DNA from: an uncultured bacterium
Lineage (GTDB): Bacteria > Verrucomicrobiota > Kiritimatiellia > RFP12 > UBA1067
Assembly: GCA_946401765.1 (NCBI GenBank)
Contig: CAMIVJ010000043.1
Coordinates: forward strand, 1-12,330
DNA length: 12,330 nucleotides
Direction: 5' to 3'
Of this stretch, positions 1-7,749 are shown one piece after another. The translations under genes were made by a program, and so were the position numbers. The notes beneath the pieces are model-generated. The model had not been told where the DNA came from and did no database searches. It saw only the letters and a list, made by a program, of their open reading frames with translations. Within the stretch, counting starts at the first letter, position 1, and each line of letters begins with the position of its first letter.

Positions 1-1689
1 TCGTCCATTCCGCGCTCCGCCGAAATCGGCGGCGCCTACAGCGCCCTCCAGCAGGCAAACTCGAGCCTGAACCAGATGCTCTCCACCCTCACTCGCCAGC
101 ACCCTGCGGTGAAGGCGAAGGAGAAGGAGCTCGAATCCGCCAAGAAGGCTTTCGTCGATGCCGTCTCCCACGCCCTCTCCACCGCGCGCGGCAACTTGAA
201 CGCCTACAAGAACCAGCTCGCGGTGAACGAGAAGCGCAGCGAGGAGCTCCGCAAGCAGGTGGCCGAGATATCGCAGAGGATCATTTCGGCGGACGCCGGC
301 CTCAAGCAGCTCACGAAGGAGCAGGAAGTCTCCACGACGATTCTCAAGGACCTCATGCAGAAGGAGAACGCGGCGCGCATCGAGGCCGAGCAGAACAACG
401 AGATCATCCGAATCGGCCGTCCCGCCGTGGTGCCCACGAAGCCCGTACTGCCGAACCCGGTGATCATCTTCTCGGGCGGCGCCGTGATCGCGCTTGGCCT
501 TGGCCTCCTTTTCGTGCTTGTGCTCGACCACATCGAGGACACGATCGTGTCGCTGCAGGACATCGAGGGCCGCCTCTCGCTCAAGGTGCTCGCGGTGCTT
601 CCACACGTGCGCGGCAAGAAGCGCGAGCAGGTGGCGAAGTTCATCATCGAGAACAAGTACTCGCAGTTCGCAGAGGCGCTCGCGGGACTGCGCAACCTGC
701 TCGATTCGCCGCGCTACCAGTCCATCTCGCAGTGCGTGCTCATGATGTCCACCCAGCCCGGCGAAGGCAAGACCATCACCTCCTGCTCGCTCGCAATCTC
801 AAGCGCGCTCGCCGGCAAGCGCACGCTCCTCGTGGACTTCGACATGCGCCGCCCGCGTCTAGCGCGCGTGTGGGGCATAAAGGACCTTGACGTCGAGCAC
901 TCCTTCTCGCACTATCTCTCCCGCAAGGACGGCGCGCGTGACTTCAAGACGCTCACCCATCCCAGCGGCGTGGAGAATCTGGACGTCATCGTGTCGCTGC
1001 CGCCCGACAACGTGAACCCCGCCTCCGTCATGGGTTCGCAGGTCGTTCCCGACTTCTTCAAGTGGGCGCGCGCCAACTACGCACGCATCGTCATCGACTC
1101 GCCGCCTTTCGGCATCGTGGGCGACGTGATGACGCTCGCGGCGATGGTGGACTCCGTGATGATCATGTGCTGCCCCGACCGCACGCACTTCAAGCCCATC
1201 AAGCACGCCGCCCGCCAGCTCGGCGAATCCGGAGCCACCGTGATCGGCATCGTGGTGAACGACGTCGAGATGGGCTCCTCCGCCGCGTTCTCGCAGAGCG
1301 GACACTCCTATGGCTACGGATATGGTGGCGGCTACGGCGGATATGGCGGCTACGGCGGATATGGAGCATACGGCGGATACCGCGCATACGGCGGCAGCTA
1401 TCGTCCGTACGCGCCTTACTCGCCGTACGGCCCGCGCAAGTCGAAGAAGAAGGACGGCAAGGACGGCAAGAAGCCCACGGAGGAGGATAAGCCGCTCGCG
1501 ATCAATCCGGCGGCGAAGAAGCCCGACGCAGGCAAGAAGCCCGAGGACGACAAGCCTCTCGCGATAGATCCTGCCACCGGCGGCCATAGCCTAAACGCGC
1601 ATGCGGACGTGCATACGCTCGGCAAGCCGCCGCCTGCCAAAGACGACAAGCCGTCGCTCGCCGAAGAGGCGGAAAAGGCCACCAAGTAG
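1..1689 (+). CDS. Exopolysaccharide chain-length/tyrosine autokinase (Wzz-BY-kinase fusion), 5' partial
   Basis: The frame is open from base 1, so the N-terminus (first membrane helix and Wzz domain) lies outside the window; 562 residues are visible. Numbering from base 1, residues about 8-130 are a long charged coiled coil of the periplasmic GNVR/Wzz type. A Pro-rich motif (VVPTKPVLPNP, about 143-154) leads into the second membrane helix (about 152-178). The cytoplasmic kinase domain follows: Walker A QPGEGKT (252-258), Walker A' TLLVDFDMRRP (about 275-285) and Walker B RIVIDSPP (362-369). These mark a bacterial tyrosine kinase (BY-kinase) of the Wzc/EpsB type, which controls polymer length and export of capsule or exopolysaccharide by cycles of autophosphorylation on C-terminal tyrosines. 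Here the tyrosine cluster has 14 Tyr in a Gly-rich stretch and is followed by an 86-residue Lys/Pro/Asp-rich tail, which is unusual. The downstream rmlB supports a polysaccharide locus. Confidence 0.9.
   Translation, partial: SSIPRSAEIGGAYSALQQANSSLNQMLSTLTRQHPAVKAKEKELESAKKAFVDAVSHALSTARGNLNAYKNQLAVNEKRSEELRKQVAEISQRIISADAGLKQLTKEQEVSTTILKDLMQKENAARIEAEQNNEIIRIGRPAVVPTKPVLPNPVIIFSGGAVIALGLGLLFVLVLDHIEDTIVSLQDIEGRLSLKVLAVLPHVRGKKREQVAKFIIENKYSQFAEALAGLRNLLDSPRYQSISQCVLMMSTQPGEGKTITSCSLAISSALAGKRTLLVDFDMRRPRLARVWGIKDLDVEHSFSHYLSRKDGARDFKTLTHPSGVENLDVIVSLPPDNVNPASVMGSQVVPDFFKWARANYARIVIDSPPFGIVGDVMTLAAMVDSVMIMCCPDRTHFKPIKHAARQLGESGATVIGIVVNDVEMGSSAAFSQSGHSYGYGYGGGYGGYGGYGGYGAYGGYRAYGGSYRPYAPYSPYGPRKSKKKDGKDGKKPTEEDKPLAINPAAKKPDAGKKPEDDKPLAIDPATGGHSLNAHADVHTLGKPPPAKDDKPSLAEEAEKATK
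1327..1389 (+). repeat. In-frame 9-bp repeat encoding Gly-Gly-Tyr units
   Basis: Seven consecutive 9-bp units of the form GGC-GGM-TAY (some degenerate, e.g. GGA-GCA-TAC and CGC-GCA-TAC) sit inside the kinase C-terminus. Units with TAC and TAT alternate for the first four, giving an 18-bp higher-order period. The wider Tyr-rich stretch runs from 1309 to 1428 and holds 14 tyrosines, the last ones in RPY/APY/SPY contexts. Such a repeat can expand or contract in frame by slippage, which would change the number of phosphorylatable tyrosines (inference). Confidence 0.85.
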
Positions 1690-1699
1690 GAACGTAGCC

Positions 1700-2812
1700 A
1701 TGATGAACAAGCGTTTCATCGTCACGGGGGGAGCCGGCTTCATCGGCTCCGCCCTTGTGCGCCATCTAGTGCGCGACCTTGGCGCCACGGTGCTTGTGGT
1801 GGACAAGCTCACGTACGCTGGCGTGCCCGAATCGCTGCGCGATGTGGGCCTTGATCCGTCAACGCTCGCTTCATCAGAACCGCGTCTCTTCTTCCGGAAG
1901 GCCGACGTGTGCGACAAAGAGGCTATGCCTCGCGCGTTCGCTGAGTTCCGCCCGCACGCCATCTTCCACCTTGCCGCAGAGTCGCATGTTGACCGCTCGA
2001 TCGACGGTCCCGGCGAGTTCATCCGCACCAACGTCGTCGGCACAGCCAATCTCCTCCAGGCTGCGCTTGGCTACTGGCGTGACCTCCCCTCCGCCGACCA
2101 GTGCGCCGGCGAGCCCGCGCGCGAGACGTTCCGGTTCCAGCACATTTCAACCGACGAGGTGTATGGTTCGCTTGGCCCCACCGGACTCTTCTCCGAGACA
2201 ACGCCCTATTCGCCGCATTCGCCGTACTCTGCATCGAAGGCCGCGTCCGATCATCTTGTCCGCGCCTGGCACGACACGTATGGCCTTCCTACGCTCATCA
2301 CCAACTGCTCCAACAACTACGGCCCCTACCACTTCCCCGAGAAGCTCATTCCCCTCGTGATTCTCAACTGCCTCGAGGGCAAGTCGCTTCCCGTGTACGG
2401 AAAGGGCGCGAACGTGCGCGACTGGCTGTACGTTGACGACCATGTCTCCGCGCTATGCCTCGTGAACGAACGCGGCGTTCCCGGCGAGACGTACAACGTG
2501 GGCGGCCACAACGAGCGCACGAACCTTGAAGTGGTGCAGACCGTATGCCGCATCCTCGACGAGCTGCGCCCGAGAGAAGGCGGCGCGAAGTACGAAGAGC
2601 TAATCACGTTCGTGGCGGACCGTCCCGGGCACGACCTGCGCTACGCGATCGACTCGTCGAAGCTGATGAACGAGCTTGGATGGCGTCCTTCGCGCGACTT
2701 CGACCGCGGCATCCGCGAGACGGTGCAGTGGTACCTCGACAACAGATGGTGGTGGGGACCAATCCACGAGAAGAAGTACGCAGGCGAGCGCCTGGGCACA
2801 ATCAAGAGGTGA
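1700..2812 (+). CDS. rfbB: dTDP-glucose 4,6-dehydratase
   Basis: This 370-residue extended short-chain dehydrogenase turns dTDP-D-glucose into dTDP-4-keto-6-deoxy-D-glucose, the branch point to dTDP-L-rhamnose and other deoxysugars. It has the N-terminal NAD-binding glycine motif TGGAGFIGS, the ISTDEVYG segment with the Thr-Asp-Glu catalytic set typical of RmlB, the SPYSASKAASD segment with the catalytic YxxxK, and NCSNNYGPYHFPEKLIP, a strong RmlB signature. Length is slightly above the usual 340-360. The start is the ATG at 1700 (a second ATG follows directly): an AGGA at 1687-1691 lies 8 bases upstream and overlaps the stop of the kinase gene, and the family's N-terminus MNKRFIVTGGAGFIG begins there. 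No rmlA, rmlC or rmlD is in view. Ten bases after an exopolysaccharide kinase, it most likely supplies precursor for that polymer. Confidence 0.95.
   Translation: MMNKRFIVTGGAGFIGSALVRHLVRDLGATVLVVDKLTYAGVPESLRDVGLDPSTLASSEPRLFFRKADVCDKEAMPRAFAEFRPHAIFHLAAESHVDRSIDGPGEFIRTNVVGTANLLQAALGYWRDLPSADQCAGEPARETFRFQHISTDEVYGSLGPTGLFSETTPYSPHSPYSASKAASDHLVRAWHDTYGLPTLITNCSNNYGPYHFPEKLIPLVILNCLEGKSLPVYGKGANVRDWLYVDDHVSALCLVNERGVPGETYNVGGHNERTNLEVVQTVCRILDELRPREGGAKYEELITFVADRPGHDLRYAIDSSKLMNELGWRPSRDFDRGIRETVQWYLDNRWWWGPIHEKKYAGERLGTIKR
2806..2812 (+). promoter_or_regulatory. SD sequence overlapping the rfbB stop, for aroA
   Basis: The bases GAGGTGA form a strong Shine-Dalgarno, and their last three bases are the TGA stop of rfbB. 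The ATG of aroA follows after a 5-base spacer. This decides the aroA start at 2818 and implies coupled translation of the two genes from one mRNA. Confidence 0.8.
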
Positions 2813-2817
2813 CGAAG

Positions 2818-4095
2818 ATGGTGCTCTCGCTGCCGCAGGCAACCCGTCCGCTCGCTGGCGTGGTGCAGGTGCCGGGCGACAAGTCGCTTGCGCACCGCGC
2901 GGCGCTGTTCGCCGCGCTTGCCGAAGGCGAAAGCGAAGTCGCCAACTATCCCGACAGCGGCGTGACGCGCGCGATGCGCGGAGCGCTCGAGTCGCTTGGA
3001 GTGCCGTCAAGCCTGGAGGGCGGCGTGCTGCGCATCAAGGGCAACGGGATGCGTCCTTTCCCGAATTCCGGCGCAACGGCCTACTGCGGCAACTCGGCAA
3101 CGACGATCCGCCTTCTCGCGGGAGCGGTGGTGGCCACGCGCTCGTCGGCCGTTCTGGACGGCAGCGAAGGCCTGCGGAAGCGTCCAATGGACCGCATAGT
3201 CGAGCCGCTTCGCCAGATGGGCGCCGACATCCGCTGCAAGGGCGGCTGCGCGCCGCTCCACATCTACCCCGCCCCGCTAGAGTGCATCGGCTATGATCTG
3301 CCTGTTGCATCCGCCCAGGTGCTGAGCTGCCTGCAGATCGCGGCGCTCGGCGCGGACGGAGAAAGCCGCTTCACTGTGAATGCGCCTGTGCGCGATCACA
3401 CGACGCGCATGCTGAGGGCGATGGGCGCGGAAGTGACGGACGCCTGGCCGGACGTCTTCGTTGAGTCTCTGGAGATGCCGCTTTCGCCTTTGCACGGCTC
3501 TCTGCCGGGCGACATATCATCCGCCGCCTTTCTTTTCGCCGCCGCGGCGATTGTGCCTGGAAGCAGAGTCACCGTCGAGGGCGTTGGCGTGAACCCCACG
3601 CGCACCGGCATTCTGGACGTTCTTTCCAAGATGGGCGCCAAGGTGACGCTTGCGAACGAGCGCGAGGAGATGGGCGAGAGCGTTGCCGACGTCACTCTCG
3701 CCGCCGCACAGCTTCGCGCAGTGGAGATATCGGGCGACCTCGTGGTGCGTTCGATCGACGAGTTCCCGGCGATTGCGGCAGTGGCCGCGTTCGCGGAAGG
3801 GCGCACCGAGGTGCATGAGGCGAAGGAGCTTCGCTACAAGGAGACTGACCGGATCGCCGCGATCGTCGCGCAGCTGCGCGCGCTCGGCGCGGAGGTGGAG
3901 GAGTTCGAGGATGGCTTCGCGGTGCAGGGCGGCACGCTGAAGGGCGGCACCGCGCGCGCGAACGGCGACCATCGCCTTGCGATGTCGATGGCGCTCTGCG
4001 GGCTTCGCGCGCCGGTTTCGGTGGAGGGCGCCGAAATACTGAACGAGTCCTTCCCGGGATTCGTCCCCACCCTCGCAGCTCTCACCCGCGAATAG
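2818..4095 (+). CDS. aroA: 3-phosphoshikimate 1-carboxyvinyltransferase (EPSP synthase)
   Basis: This 425-residue enzyme joins shikimate-3-phosphate and phosphoenolpyruvate to 5-enolpyruvylshikimate-3-phosphate, the sixth step of the shikimate pathway, in the cytoplasm. Motifs in order are PGDKSLAHRA (Lys22, Ser23, Arg27), YCGNSATTIRLL (residues 89-100), GLRKRPMDR, ASAQV, RDHTTRML, DISSAAFLFAAAA, DEFPAIA (catalytic Asp314), ELRYKETDRI (Lys341, Glu342) and GDHRLAMS (Arg386). Numbering is nearly collinear with E. coli AroA (K22, D313, E341, R386). The substrate-loop motif reads GNSATT where class I enzymes have GNAGTA, so Ala94 replaces the residue equivalent to E. coli Gly96. This is the position of Ala100 in glyphosate-tolerant class II enzymes such as CP4. 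Leu99 stands at the Pro101 position. The gene is coupled to rfbB, an unusual partner for a housekeeping aromatic gene. Confidence 0.96.
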   Translation: MVLSLPQATRPLAGVVQVPGDKSLAHRAALFAALAEGESEVANYPDSGVTRAMRGALESLGVPSSLEGGVLRIKGNGMRPFPNSGATAYCGNSATTIRLLAGAVVATRSSAVLDGSEGLRKRPMDRIVEPLRQMGADIRCKGGCAPLHIYPAPLECIGYDLPVASAQVLSCLQIAALGADGESRFTVNAPVRDHTTRMLRAMGAEVTDAWPDVFVESLEMPLSPLHGSLPGDISSAAFLFAAAAIVPGSRVTVEGVGVNPTRTGILDVLSKMGAKVTLANEREEMGESVADVTLAAAQLRAVEISGDLVVRSIDEFPAIAAVAAFAEGRTEVHEAKELRYKETDRIAAIVAQLRALGAEVEEFEDGFAVQGGTLKGGTARANGDHRLAMSMALCGLRAPVSVEGAEILNESFPGFVPTLAALTRE

Positions 4096-4096
4096 C

Positions 4097-4118
4097 GCAA
4101 TCGCCTGATTAGGCTTGC
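4097..4118 (+). terminator. Possible hairpin just after aroA
   Basis: GCAA-TC-GCCT-GATT-AGGC-TTGC can fold into two 4-bp stems separated by a 2-base bulge, with a GATT loop. It begins one base after the aroA stop codon. No T-run follows, so it is not a standard intrinsic terminator. Its 3' arm overlaps the proposed -35 element of the next gene. Weak call. Confidence 0.25.
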
Positions 4119-4143
4119 AGTTGCACTCTCAAGGGGGTATAAT
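4115..4143 (+). promoter_or_regulatory. Sigma-70-type promoter for the GH106 gene
   Basis: A perfect TATAAT (4138-4143) lies exactly 17 bases downstream of TTGCAG (4115-4120). The -35 matches the consensus only at its TTG, the -10 fully. Transcription would start near 4150, giving a leader of about 60 bases before the ATG at 4212. It is the only good promoter in the 116-bp gap between aroA and the hydrolase gene. Confidence 0.65.
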
Positions 4144-4211
4144 AGTCACATCCCTTGAGCAAGGTGCTTTGGGGCGCGAAGTCAACACGAAAATAAGGAA
4201 CAGGAACTGAG

Positions 4212-7200
4212 ATGAAGAAGCTGATTCTGTCCGCGTCCATTATGGCGGCGTTCGCCGCATTGGCCGCGCAGTCGCTGGAGGAGGGCTTCGTTGCCCCGCC
4301 GAACTCGGCCAAGCCGCACACATGGTACCACATGATGAACGGCAACGTGACGAAGGAGGGCATCACGTGCGACTTCGAGGCGCTCGCGAAGGCCGGCATC
4401 GGCGGCGTGCAGATGTTCGACGCAGGCTGCGCCATCCCGCCCGGGCCGCTCAAGTTCAACTCCGACGACTGGTTCGACATGTTCGCCCACGCCCACAGGG
4501 AGGCGAAGCGCCTAGGCCTCGAGATCTGCATCCCCAACTGCTCCGGATGGTCCAGCTCTGGCGGACCCTGGAACCCGCCCGCCAACGGCATGAAGCGTGT
4601 CGTGTTCACAGAGACGCAGGCGAACGGCCCCGCGCGCTTCGCGGGCGTGCTGCCGCGCACGAAGAAGGACAATGGCTTCTACGAGGACATCGCGGTGCTC
4701 GCCTACCCGACGCCGAAGAAGGGCGCCCAGATCGCGAACCTTCCCGCCAAGATGTTCGCGACGCGCGGCGGCGTGGCGCGCACTGCCGCCAAGACGGCCG
4801 CGGATACAACCGTCGCCAAGGACGCAGTGATCGACCTCACCGCGAAGATGAAGAAGGACGGCTCGCTCGACTGGAACGTTCCCGCCGGCGACTGGACGCT
4901 TCTGCGCATCGGCTACATCTGCAACGGACGCTGCAACCACCCCGCCTCCGAAAAGGGGCGTGGCCTTGAGGTGGACAAGCTCTCCGCCTCGGCCATGGAC
5001 TACCACTTCGAGCAGTACGTCGCCCGCCTCTGCCGTTCCCTCGGCATCGAGCCCGGCAAGATCGGCGAAACCGGCTTCAACAACATCCTCGTCGACAGCT
5101 ACGAGGTTGATGTGCAGAACTGGACCCAGGGCTTCGACAAGACGTTCGAGAAGCGCATGGGCTATTCCCTCACGCGCTACCTCCCCGTGTTCGCCGGACG
5201 CGTTGTCGGCAGCGTCGAGGAGAGTGAGCGCTTCCTCGAGGACTTCCGCCGCGTCGTCGCCGATCTCTTTGCCGAGAACTACGCCGGTCGTCTCACCGAT
5301 CTCTGCCACAAGTACGGCCTTCTCTGCTCGATCGAGCCGTACGGCAACTGTCCTGCGGATGACCTCCAGTACGGACAGGCGATAGACATCCCGATGGCCG
5401 AGTTCTGGTCCACCGCCTCACGTGGTCCTCACGCCGGCTCCGGCGTGGGCAACTCTCGCCTCGCCGCCACGCTCGCGCACGTTTGGGGTCGCCGCTACGC
5501 CGCCACCGAGTCGTTCACGGCGGGTCCGGAGGCCGGCGGACGCTGGCGCACCACCCCCTACTCGATCAAGAGCCAGGGCGACCGCGCGTTTGCAGCCGGA
5601 ATCAACCGCATCATCTACCACCGCTTCACCCATCAGCCCTGGCCCGGCAACAAGTACCTGCCCGGCATGACGATGGGCCGCTGGGGGATGCACCTCGACC
5701 GCACGCAGACGTGGTGGCCGCTCGCGGGCGACTGGTTCCGCTATCAGACGCGCTGCCAGTGGATGCTGCAGGAAGGCACGTTCGCGGCGGACGTCCTCTT
5801 CTGGTGCGGCGAGGCCGTTCCGCTCGGCGGCACCAGCACCAAGCTGCCCGCAGGCTACGACTACGACTACTGCGCCACCGAGGCGCTCATGAAGCTCAAG
5901 GTGGTCAACGGCCGCGTTGTGGCGCCTGGCGGCGTCTCCTACGCGCTTCTCTCGCTTCCGAAGACCGACACGATGACCGAGGCAGCGCTGAACAAGATCG
6001 GCGAGCTCCTCGACGCCGGCGCGAAGGTGTGCGGCGTGTCGCGTCCGGTGCGCGCTCCCGGCCTGCGCGGATGGCCGCGCGCCGACGAGCAGGTTAAGGC
6101 GCTCGCGGCGAAGGTGTGGGCGAAGGGCGTTATCGAGAAGCCCGCAGCCGAGGCGATCGTGGCGCTTGGCGTGGCGCCTGACTTCGCTTCTGACGACGGC
6201 GTGGTGTGGATCCACCGCCGCGACAAGTCGGCCGACTGGTACTTCGTCGCACGCGACAACGCGGAGGACAAGTCATTCGAGGCGTCCTTCCGCCAGACGG
6301 GCCGCACGCCCGAAATCTGGAACGCCGAAACGGGCGCGATCTCCGACGCCAAGGTGTGGCGCGAGGAGAAGGGCCGCACGATCGTGACGCTCGACTTCAA
6401 GCCCAGCGGCTCCGCGTTCGTCGTGTTCCGCCGTCCCGCGACGAATCGTCACCTCGTCTCGGCGAAGCCTCTTGAGGTGAATTGCCGTCCCGATCCAGTG
6501 CTTGCCGAGAAGCCCCATACGCTCGTCATCAAGAAGGCCGAATACGGCGTGTTCGGCTGCGGCCGCCCCGACTGCAATTCCGTTGCCGAGCGCATCAAGC
6601 CCGGCGTGAAGGTGGGCGTGAACAACGGCGCAATGGGCGGCGACCCCGCATTCGGAAGCATCAAGCAGCTCGAGGTGCGCTACACGCTTGACGGCAAGGC
6701 GAAGCGCGACGTGGCGAGCGAGGGCTCGCACTACACGCTGCCGAAGAACGCCAAGCTCTCCGGAGCATGGTACGGAGTGATTGATCCGGAGTGGAATCCA
6801 CCCACCGAGCCCACGGTGTTTGACATCACGGAAAAGCTGGCCTCGCTCGTCAAGGACGGCAAGATCAACGTGGTCGCGGAGAACGCCCTCGTCCCGCGCG
6901 ATCCGCTCTTCAAGACCGTGAAGCAGATGCGCGTCACATACGTGCTGGACGGCAAGGAGACCACGGCGACGCTTAGGGAACACGAGAGGTTCAGCCTGCC
7001 CGACGGCAAGATCGCGCCTCTGCCGCCGCCTGTGTGGGACTGGCTTGGCGACAGCTTCGTCGCATGGCAGCCGATGAAGATGGAGTTTGCGGCGCAGAAT
7101 GCCGCGCCGTGCATCAAGGCGTTCAACCCGCCCGCAGCCGTGCGGGTGGCAGGTCCGTGGAAGATCGCCTTCCCGGCGGGCTGGGACGCCCCGGCCGAGG

Positions 7201-7742
7201 CCACGTTCAACGAGCTGATTCAGTGGAACGAGCATTCGAACGACGGCATCAAGTACTTCTCCGGCACGGCCACCTACACGAAGAGCATTCCCGCATCCGC
7301 CGCGCCGGGCGTTCTCGCGGCCGACCGCGTGATGCTCGACCTTGGCGTGGTGAAGGACTTCGCGGAAGTCACCGTGAACGGAAAGAAGTATCCTGTGCTG
7401 TGGAAGGAGCCGTTCCGCCTCGACGTCACCGACGCGGTGAAGGGCGCCAAGACGATCGACCTCGAGATCAAGGTGACGAACCTCTGGGCCAACCGCATCA
7501 TCGGCGACGACAGGCTCTACCCTGAGGACTGCGTGTGGAACGGCGTGCCGCGCCGCGGCACGAAGGAGTTCGGCGTGAGGGAGATTCCGCAGTGGGTGAA
7601 GGAAGGAAAGCCCTCGCCTACGGGACGCCACACGTTCACCACGTGGAAGCACTGGTCGAAGGAAGACGAGCTTCTGCCGTCCGGCCTGATCGGCCCCGTG
7701 ATGCTGCGCGGCGGCAGTGTCGCCGCGGTGCCTGCGAAGTAG
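4212..7742 (+). CDS. Secreted GH106-family glycoside hydrolase (alpha-L-rhamnosidase-like)
   Basis: The 1176-residue product starts with a signal peptide (MKKLILSASIMAAFAALAA, cut near residue 19-21), so it acts outside the cytoplasm. The N-terminal segment has the GH106 pattern: FVAPPNSAKPHTWYHMMNG (26-44), AGIGGVQMF (61-69), NCSGW (109-113) and SGGPW (116-120). Further conserved blocks are DSYEVDVQNWT (Glu298), a CSIEPYGN block and ATESFTAGPEAGG (Glu433). By position and spacing, Glu298 and Glu433 are the candidate catalytic pair (inference). GH106 enzymes cleave terminal alpha-L-rhamnose from plant pectins and glycans; the exact substrate here cannot be read. Residues about 774-933 hold two related modules (separate entry), and about 980-1110 form a GH2-like sugar-binding beta-sandwich. 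AAGGAACAGGAA stands just before the ATG as ribosome site. No SusC/D-type transporter, sulfatase or other glycosidase is adjacent. Confidence 0.88.
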   Translation: MKKLILSASIMAAFAALAAQSLEEGFVAPPNSAKPHTWYHMMNGNVTKEGITCDFEALAKAGIGGVQMFDAGCAIPPGPLKFNSDDWFDMFAHAHREAKRLGLEICIPNCSGWSSSGGPWNPPANGMKRVVFTETQANGPARFAGVLPRTKKDNGFYEDIAVLAYPTPKKGAQIANLPAKMFATRGGVARTAAKTAADTTVAKDAVIDLTAKMKKDGSLDWNVPAGDWTLLRIGYICNGRCNHPASEKGRGLEVDKLSASAMDYHFEQYVARLCRSLGIEPGKIGETGFNNILVDSYEVDVQNWTQGFDKTFEKRMGYSLTRYLPVFAGRVVGSVEESERFLEDFRRVVADLFAENYAGRLTDLCHKYGLLCSIEPYGNCPADDLQYGQAIDIPMAEFWSTASRGPHAGSGVGNSRLAATLAHVWGRRYAATESFTAGPEAGGRWRTTPYSIKSQGDRAFAAGINRIIYHRFTHQPWPGNKYLPGMTMGRWGMHLDRTQTWWPLAGDWFRYQTRCQWMLQEGTFAADVLFWCGEAVPLGGTSTKLPAGYDYDYCATEALMKLKVVNGRVVAPGGVSYALLSLPKTDTMTEAALNKIGELLDAGAKVCGVSRPVRAPGLRGWPRADEQVKALAAKVWAKGVIEKPAAEAIVALGVAPDFASDDGVVWIHRRDKSADWYFVARDNAEDKSFEASFRQTGRTPEIWNAETGAISDAKVWREEKGRTIVTLDFKPSGSAFVVFRRPATNRHLVSAKPLEVNCRPDPVLAEKPHTLVIKKAEYGVFGCGRPDCNSVAERIKPGVKVGVNNGAMGGDPAFGSIKQLEVRYTLDGKAKRDVASEGSHYTLPKNAKLSGAWYGVIDPEWNPPTEPTVFDITEKLASLVKDGKINVVAENALVPRDPLFKTVKQMRVTYVLDGKETTATLREHERFSLPDGKIAPLPPPVWDWLGDSFVAWQPMKMEFAAQNAAPCIKAFNPPAAVRVAGPWKIAFPAGWDAPAEATFNELIQWNEHSNDGIKYFSGTATYTKSIPASAAPGVLAADRVMLDLGVVKDFAEVTVNGKKYPVLWKEPFRLDVTDAVKGAKTIDLEIKVTNLWANRIIGDDRLYPEDCVWNGVPRRGTKEFGVREIPQWVKEGKPSPTGRHTFTTWKHWSKEDELLPSGLIGPVMLRGGSVAAVPAK
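6531..7010 (+). other. Two tandem DUF3395-like modules inside the GH106 protein
   Basis: Protein residues about 774-843 and 851-933 share one pattern: YGV near the start, then 'V..(K/G)xKxxVxxxN', then '(G)DPxF', then 'KQ(L/M)(E/R)VxYxLDGK', then an acidic residue and '(Y/F)(T/S)LP'. Examples are DPAFGSIKQLEVRYTLDGK in copy 1 and DPLFKTVKQMRVTYVLDGK in copy 2. The second copy also has VFDITEKLASLV, which copy 1 matches loosely. From memory the pattern resembles DUF3395 (PF11875), known from the C-terminus of DNAJC11 and from many planctomycete secreted proteins. The copies differ at many positions, so the duplication is old. Function unknown; an accessory binding or spacer role is only a guess. 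Confidence 0.6.
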
Positions 7743-7749
7743 GCGAGCC

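Noticed and set aside
4512..5309. Antisense open frame of 265 residues
   Set aside because: Same cause: shadow of the GC-rich hydrolase gene, no motif and no ribosome site.
1700..7742. Functional link between rmlB (rhamnose precursor synthesis) and the GH106 enzyme (rhamnose release)
   Set aside because: The hydrolase has its own promoter and is separated by aroA; synthesis of cell-surface sugar and digestion of external glycans are separate jobs, so the shared sugar is probably coincidence.
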